From CAZPWQ01 sp964590495 (GTDB lineage: Bacteria; Bacteroidota; Rhodothermia; Balneolales; Balneolaceae): a stretch of DNA of 11,257 nucleotides. The translations under genes and the position numbers were made by a program. The stretch lies in the NCBI GenBank assembly GCA_964590495.1, contig CAZPWQ010000114.1:1-11257 (forward strand), read 5' to 3'. Of this stretch, positions 7,251 through 11,257 are shown piece by piece. Each line of letters starts with the position of its first letter. Position 1 is the stretch's first letter. The notes beneath the pieces are model-generated. The model made no database searches. It was not told the DNA's origin and worked only from the letters and a program-made list of their open reading frames with translations.

Positions 7251-7381
7251 AGGAGGAAAGGAGGAAAGGAGGAAAGGAGACGGGAGAAAGGAAAAACGCG
7301 TTGTAGTCCACTTTTACAGTGGCCTAAAACTATTACTGGCACAAATATAGATCCGCAAAGTCTGCGAGACTTTGCGGATCT
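7251..7381 (-). repeat. Inverted repeat, right copy, with GGAGGAAA tandem tract
   Basis: This is the reverse-orientation partner of 2693-2814. Its outer end is the same perfect hairpin (7349-7381, loop GCG, the complement of the left copy's CGC). The small inner stem here is CCACT/AGTGG (7308-7312 with 7318-7322). Its inner end is three complete GGAGGAAA units (7252-7275) plus a partial one, more than in the left copy. The GGAGG motifs look like ribosome sites on the plus strand but precede no real gene. No coding sequence is supported here. Confidence 0.88.
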
Positions 7382-7401
7382 GTTAACGGCTCCAAATCAA
7401 C

Positions 7402-7438
7402 CTGATAGCGTTCCGGTGAGATTTCCGGATCCTGTCAG
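7402..7438. repeat. Imperfect hairpin in the eboF-distal spacer
   Basis: CTGATAGCGTTCCGG (7402-7416) can pair with CCGGATCCTGTCAG (7425-7438) over most of its length with one bulge and two mismatches. The sequence partly recalls the CCTGTCAGG palindrome at 2535-2567 and may be a decayed relative. It lies in the gene-free stretch 7382-7560, in which I see nothing else that can be supported. Confidence 0.4.
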
Positions 7439-7560
7439 CGTTGATTTTTTAATAGCTTTCAGCGGGAAAACGCTGCCAGGAGCGGAAAACCCACTGCACG
7501 CCGGCAGGTTTTCTTCATGTCGCCGCCAGCATAAAGGTTCAAGCGGGACTACATCATCCT

Positions 7561-7721
7561 TTGTTGTCATTCTGAGCAAGGGACGGTGATTTTCCCGTCC
7601 CGCCGAAGAATCTCGTTAGCGTGGCAGGGAGTCTTTAACCGGGGCAGGTGCCACAAATGGGAGATCCTTCGACTGGCACGCTGGCTGCTCCAGTTCACTT
7701 TTTGATGTCTCAGGATAACAG
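7561..7721. repeat. Nested inverted-repeat element (TCATTCTGAG...CTCAGGATAACAG)
   Basis: The ends TTGTCATTCTGAG (7564-7576) and CTCAGGATAACAG (7709-7721) are complementary at 10 of 13 positions. Inside lie GGGACGG/CCGTCCC (7580-7586 with 7595-7601), CGAAGAATCTC/GAGATCCTTCG (7604-7614 with 7661-7671, 10 of 11) and GTGGCA/TGCCAC (7621-7626 with 7649-7654). The whole could fold as one long branched stem. The wording TCATTCTGAG...GAAGAATCTC...GAGATCCTTCG is a repeat I recall from many Bacteroidota and related genomes, where it is non-coding. It ends about 110 bp from the eboF stop and may form the end of that transcript. Confidence 0.75.
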
Positions 7722-7833
7722 TGATGGTACTAGTTATTATAACTCCTGAATGATAGCAGCAGGTTAATTTTTCACGCCCACCGCAACTGCCTACACCCAA
7801 CCGGGCATTGAAATCCCTAAGTCTCTTAGCCCC

Positions 7834-9213
7834 TCAGTCTAACTCCTTCAGATGAGCTAAAATAACATCGTGTACCTCGGTCGGTTTCAGCTGCGAGCCT
7901 TCAATCAGTTCCGGGCGATTGCTTGCGAGAAGCGGACCTTTATTTTTATCAGAAGGTATACGTCCGTGGGAGCCTTTTACCATACTTCCTTCGGTAGGAA
8001 TTACATCCATGAGGTAACGGAAACCGAGTTTCTTCTGCAGAAGCCGGAAACCGGCTTTCAGCTTTGGAAAGGGGATGCCGGGATCCATAAATAGCTCGGC
8101 GGGATCGTATCCCGGTTTGGTATGGATATCAACCGTCGGTGCAAAATCGGGGGCCTTTTCTTCATCCAGCCAGTAATAGTAGGTAAACCACGCGTCCGGT
8201 TCAGCAACAGCTACCAGTTCGCCCGACCGCTCGTGTTCCAGATGGTATTTTCTTTTGCCCTCCTCATCAAGGATCTCGTCAACACCCGGCACATCCTCCA
8301 GGAGCTTTTTTACCGTGCCGACATCGTCATTGTCTTCGATATAAATATGGGCTATCTGGTGATCTGCTACGGCAAAAGCACGGCTGCTGCCGGGAATCAG
8401 CACTTCATGTCCCTCTTCCTCGCGTACGGTAATGTACCCGTTCTCGCGAAGCACCCGGTTCAGAGAAACCGGCCGGTTAACCTCGCTTATTCCGTACTCA
8501 GAGAGCAGAATAATATTCGCATCCTGCTTTTCATAAAAGGTTATGAGATCCCGGCATACAGCATCAATTTCCTTCAAATCCTCTTCTATTTCGGTATTAT
8601 CGGGACCAATCCGCTGCAGGTTATAATCCAGGTGCGGGAGGTATACCAGGGTCAGTGTGGGATCATATTTATCATCCGTCATCATTGCAGAATCCGCAAT
8701 CCACCGGCTGGAGTGAATGGTGGTATTCGGTCCCCAGAAGTTAAACAGCGGAAACTGTCCGAGCCGGTCCTGCAGTTCATCTCTCAGGTCGATCGGCTTG
8801 GTCAATATATCGGGAATTTTGACGCCGTCCGACTTATAGATCGGTCGCGGCGTTACCAGGTAATCGACCGAAGAGTTCATATTATACCACCAGAACAGGT
8901 TAGCACATGTGAAATCCGGATACTCTGCTCTGGCCCGTTCCCATATCTTCGGGGGTTGTATCAGCTTATTCGATTGTCTCCAGAATTTAATCTCATCCAT
9001 TTCCCGGAAATACCAGCCATTCCCCACGATACCGTGTTCGTCCGGCATTTTACCGGTAAGATACGTTGCCTGTACCGAACAGGTCACCGCCGGCAACATC
9101 GACTCAATGGATGCGGAGCTGTTATCGGAAAGCCAATCCGACAGAAAAGGTGTTGCGGGACCGATGAGGTCGGGAGTTAAGCCAACGATGTTGAGTACGA
9201 CGGTTTTTTGCAT
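7834..9213 (-). CDS. eboF: Alkaline-phosphatase-superfamily protein of the ebo cluster
   Basis: The 459-residue product resembles type I phosphodiesterase/nucleotide pyrophosphatases: the nucleophile region PAVTCSVQATYLTG (Thr44) followed by MPDEHGIVGNGWYF, then a YLPHLDYNLQRIGP segment (191-204), NIILLSEYGIS (233-243) and MVKGSHGR (411-418). Other conserved-looking stretches are AFAVADHQIAHIYI (279-292) and PTVDIHTKPGYDPAELF (359-375). Compared with standard enzymes several metal ligands are changed (see findings), so activity on phosphodiesters should not be assumed. No signal peptide is present; it looks cytoplasmic. Its position after eboD and eboE supports assignment as the cluster's last gene, eboF; the symbol rests on memory of cluster order. 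The ATG at 9213 follows an A9 run with no Shine-Dalgarno sequence. It is separated by 191 bp from eboE, wider than the eboD-eboE gap. Confidence 0.8.
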   Translation of the reverse strand: MQKTVVLNIVGLTPDLIGPATPFLSDWLSDNSSASIESMLPAVTCSVQATYLTGKMPDEHGIVGNGWYFREMDEIKFWRQSNKLIQPPKIWERARAEYPDFTCANLFWWYNMNSSVDYLVTPRPIYKSDGVKIPDILTKPIDLRDELQDRLGQFPLFNFWGPNTTIHSSRWIADSAMMTDDKYDPTLTLVYLPHLDYNLQRIGPDNTEIEEDLKEIDAVCRDLITFYEKQDANIILLSEYGISEVNRPVSLNRVLRENGYITVREEEGHEVLIPGSSRAFAVADHQIAHIYIEDNDDVGTVKKLLEDVPGVDEILDEEGKRKYHLEHERSGELVAVAEPDAWFTYYYWLDEEKAPDFAPTVDIHTKPGYDPAELFMDPGIPFPKLKAGFRLLQKKLGFRYLMDVIPTEGSMVKGSHGRIPSDKNKGPLLASNRPELIEGSQLKPTEVHDVILAHLKELD

Positions 9214-9404
9214 AATGGTATCTTTTTTTTAAGCACAAAATCCAAATGACCCAAATCCAAAACATTGGAGTTGTATTTACTTTCGTAATCGAACAATTCT
9301 TATGAATCCATTTCTTTTAATTCAAGCATTATCTTTAATTGGGAGCCATAACAAAAGAACCGCAGCCGTTTAGAATTTTGAACATTAGGATTTTGAATTT
9401 GTTT
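9214..9404. other. AT-rich spacer between eboE and eboF
   Basis: This 191-bp spacer has no supported gene. It contains degenerate ATTTTGAA/CCAAAT-type words of the kind common in Bacteroidota gaps, and an A9 run (minus strand) just before the eboF start. No strong hairpin was found, so readthrough from eboE into eboF is possible, but a separate promoter for eboF cannot be ruled out. Confidence 0.4.
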
Positions 9405-10619
9405 TTACAATGCCTCCAAAACCCACTCAAACTCCCTTTCAATAGAACTCGTCATATCTACCTTAAGATGATCCGGTAACACTTCCCAGGTGTAGGTTTC
9501 TATTTCAAAATGTCGGCAATCGGTCTCTTCCATCAGTACCTTTAAACCTGAGACAATATGGTCGCGGGTTGAGTGTATAAAATCAAACTCTTCTGCGAAC
9601 AGGGGAACATGAAAGTGAATACGCCACTCCTCCGCTTCTTTATTATGGATGTTTGGCAGTGCATCCGGCAAATCCCTGTATTGTCGACGTCCGCCTTCTT
9701 TCTGTCGCTCGACCACCTGGTGCAGATAGGTCGGTTCGTCAAATTCTGACAAGCGTTTTGCTATCCGGCTGCGGCTGACATCCGGTTGATTCAGCTGAAC
9801 TTTCAGGGCAGCGCTTACCTGTGTTTTTCCGATCCTGATGCCGGCCTCATTGAATGCTTTTATCGCTTCGCCGGGCTCTTCATATTCAACGGCAAAATGA
9901 CAGGTATCGTAACATACCCGGATATAATTGCGAATCATTTCCCTTGCCTCATCCACTCCGACATCAAACTCACCGGCCAGGAAAGCACTTCCAACCGGGA
10001 ACAGGTAATCATTATAAAATTCGATAGTTTCTGCACTGTTCTCTATCAGGCAATCGGGTTCCGGCTCGATATCAATGTGGATTTCCTTATCCTCTTCCTC
10101 CTCCAGTTTTGCCAGCTCATAGGCAATACGAGCCAGATTTTTACTACCCTTCCGGAACGCCTTTTTTCTGAGCGATTGCTGGGAAAGCCACCTTTTATAC
10201 GAGATCGGCGATGTCGAGATTCCGCCATCTATTCCCTCCGGCAGTAAATCAGCCAGAATGCGTATCAGCTTACGCGTGTATTCAAGCCGATCAGCGGTAC
10301 GCCAGTCGGGCGCATAAACGAGGTCTTTTACCCGCTCTCGGTGAAAGTTTCCGAAGGGAAAGCCATTCATGGTAAAAACATACAGGCCGTTTTCGGAAAG
10401 CCACTCTTTGAACTTAGACAGATGGTCTTTATCAAGCAGTTCATCCGCCGCCCGGGCGGAGAGTCTTAGTCCGACGCCCAGCGGCCGGTCAGGTGCTATT
10501 CTGCTCTTCAGCTCAGGCAGGTGTATTTCCAGCTGTTCTCTGACTTCCTCCCAGCTTTCCCCTGGATGGATATTGGAACAATAAGTCAGGTGGAGGTCGG
10601 AATTATTCTTGAGCCGCAT
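9405..10619 (-). CDS. eboE: Metabolite traffic protein EboE, TIM barrel
   Basis: The 404-residue protein begins NSDLHLTYCSNIHPGESWEE, the typical opening of EboE, and belongs to the xylose-isomerase-like/AP-endonuclease-2 TIM barrel group. Likely metal-site residues are present at barrel strand ends: Glu185 in HIDIEPEPDC, Asp238 and His241 in VCYDTCHFAVEYEEPGE, His335/His337 in RIHFHVPLF, and Glu372/Glu374 or Glu379 in HFEIETYTWEVLP. It has no signal peptide and should be cytoplasmic. Genetic work on the ebo cluster in Nostoc links the set to moving a scytonemin precursor to the periplasm; the reaction of EboE itself is not known. It starts 26 bp after the eboD stop, so the two are surely one operon. 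The leader CTAAAAATAA before the ATG is A-rich without a Shine-Dalgarno sequence, as expected in Bacteroidota. Length is normal and nothing appears broken. Confidence 0.9.
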   Translation of the reverse strand: MRLKNNSDLHLTYCSNIHPGESWEEVREQLEIHLPELKSRIAPDRPLGVGLRLSARAADELLDKDHLSKFKEWLSENGLYVFTMNGFPFGNFHRERVKDLVYAPDWRTADRLEYTRKLIRILADLLPEGIDGGISTSPISYKRWLSQQSLRKKAFRKGSKNLARIAYELAKLEEEEDKEIHIDIEPEPDCLIENSAETIEFYNDYLFPVGSAFLAGEFDVGVDEAREMIRNYIRVCYDTCHFAVEYEEPGEAIKAFNEAGIRIGKTQVSAALKVQLNQPDVSRSRIAKRLSEFDEPTYLHQVVERQKEGGRRQYRDLPDALPNIHNKEAEEWRIHFHVPLFAEEFDFIHSTRDHIVSGLKVLMEETDCRHFEIETYTWEVLPDHLKVDMTSSIEREFEWVLEAL

Positions 10620-10645
10620 TTATTTTTAGTAATTGGTTAAGGAAC

Positions 10646-11257
10646 TCATCCGTTGAATACTTTTTCGCTTTTTGTCCACTGTTTTTCATAGGCCTGTAGT
10701 TTCCCGATAGCTTTCCTGAACAGGTCATAATCTACTTCATGAACTTCGACTCCCTTCCCGATATCCTCCAGCAGCATAATGGTGAGTTCTCCACCGAGAT
10801 GTTCCCTGAATTCTTCCAGCCCCTGGAAAATAGATAAATCCTTTTCCGGTTCGTCAAGATGATTCGATAATTCGGGAACATACAGTGTAAATCCGATCTC
10901 TTTAAACAGGTTCAATACATGTTCCCACTGTTTTTGTGACAGCATATTCGACAGCCAGGAATAGGTTACATCCAGGGCAATTCCAATGGCCACTGCTTCT
11001 CCGTGCCGCAGATCAAAATTTGTAAGCTGCTCCAGTTTGTGGGCCGCCCAGTGACCGAAATCAAGTGGTCTGGAGGACCCTTTTTCAAACGGATCCCCGG
11101 AAGTCGCAATATGGTTGAGGTGCATTTCGGCACACCGGTAGATCAACCTCTTTATCGCTTCAGAATCGCGACGGGATAGATTTTCCGCATCCTCTTCCAG
11201 CAAACTGAAGAAATCCGCATCCTTGATCAGGGCCACTTTTATCGCTTCCGATATACC
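10646..11257 (-). CDS. eboD: EboD, sugar phosphate cyclase (3-dehydroquinate synthase-like), C-terminal part
   Basis: The last 203 residues are present; the frame stays open to the right window edge, so the GTG at 11236 is an internal Val, not a start. The fragment begins GISEAIKVALIKD, matching the G-x-x-E-x-I-K motif of the dehydroquinate synthase fold. The three zinc ligands are visible: Glu4, His69 in the motif DFGHWAAHKLE and His85 in RHGEAVAIG (fragment numbering); the second His of the GHxxxH motif (His73) is also kept. The SSRPLDFGH form, with Asp where dehydroquinate synthase has Asn, indicates a member of the wider sugar phosphate cyclase family (the EboD branch), using NAD and zinc to cyclise a sugar phosphate. 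The exact substrate is unknown. It is the first visible gene of the operon eboD-eboE-eboF; eboA, eboB and eboC are expected beyond the edge. Confidence 0.87.
   Translation of the reverse strand, partial: GISEAIKVALIKDADFFSLLEEDAENLSRRDSEAIKRLIYRCAEMHLNHIATSGDPFEKGSSRPLDFGHWAAHKLEQLTNFDLRHGEAVAIGIALDVTYSWLSNMLSQKQWEHVLNLFKEIGFTLYVPELSNHLDEPEKDLSIFQGLEEFREHLGGELTIMLLEDIGKGVEVHEVDYDLFRKAIGKLQAYEKQWTKSEKVFNG

Noticed and set aside
2693..7381. CRISPR array or composite insertion sequence
   Set aside because: There are only two repeat copies, in inverted orientation, with no regular spacers and no transposase gene, so neither label can be supported.
7221..7589. Plus-strand frame starting near GGAGG motifs that look like ribosome sites
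   Set aside because: The frame crosses the tandem tract and a perfect hairpin; the N-terminus is low-complexity Lys/Arg/Glu from the GGAGGAAA units. The GGAGG words belong to the repeat.
8122..9180. Long open frame (352 codons) on the plus strand, antisense to eboF
   Set aside because: It lies wholly within the well-supported eboF gene, its product has no recognisable motif, and its openness follows from the codon use of the real gene.

Overview
The window looks like chromosomal DNA of a Bacteroidota-type bacterium, probably in or near the Balneolota/Rhodothermota. The evidence is lipoprotein genes with Bacteroidota-style 6-bladed propellers, a DUF1080 protein beside a PVC-type cytochrome, A-rich leaders without Shine-Dalgarno sequences, moderate GC, and intergenic spaces full of palindromic repeats. 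This placement is inference; the window contains no rRNA or other marker gene. Every supported gene is on the minus strand.

Layout from left to right: the first 43 or so codons of a lipoprotein cut by the left edge (1-130); a 650-bp gene-free stretch with palindromic elements; a TolB-like/6-bladed propeller lipoprotein (777-1847); a small four-helix membrane protein (2036-2437); a repeat-rich spacer; a large secreted lipoprotein with a PVC-type propeller, HEAT repeats and a C-terminal cytochrome c (2823-6260); a secreted DUF1080 (3-keto-disaccharide hydrolase-type) protein (6314-7126); a second repeat-rich spacer (about 7127-7833); and the last three genes of an ebo cluster: an alkaline-phosphatase-fold protein (eboF-like, 7834-9213), the TIM-barrel protein EboE (9405-10619), and the C-terminal 203 codons of the sugar phosphate cyclase EboD (10646-11257), cut by the right edge. 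Transcription runs eboD, eboE, eboF; eboA-C would be expected past the right edge.

The DUF1080 gene lies just upstream of the cytochrome gene (53 bp), and the two probably form one transcription unit for periplasmic or surface oxidation and cleavage of 3-keto-glycosides. The ebo genes are a separate unit; in cyanobacteria this cluster is linked to export of a metabolite precursor to the periplasm, and in Pseudomonas to a product that repels nematodes.

The most striking non-coding feature is a pair of about 120-130 bp repeats in inverted orientation (2693-2814 and 7251-7381) that bracket exactly the cytochrome/DUF1080 pair. Each carries a perfect 15-bp-arm hairpin at its outer end, a small second hairpin whose stem shows a compensatory change between copies, and a purine/pyrimidine-biased tandem tract at its inner end. 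Other unrelated palindromes (432-496, 585-651, 1988-2018, 2535-2567, 7402-7438, 7561-7721) fill the remaining gaps. No tRNA, rRNA, CRISPR array, transposase or integrase was seen.
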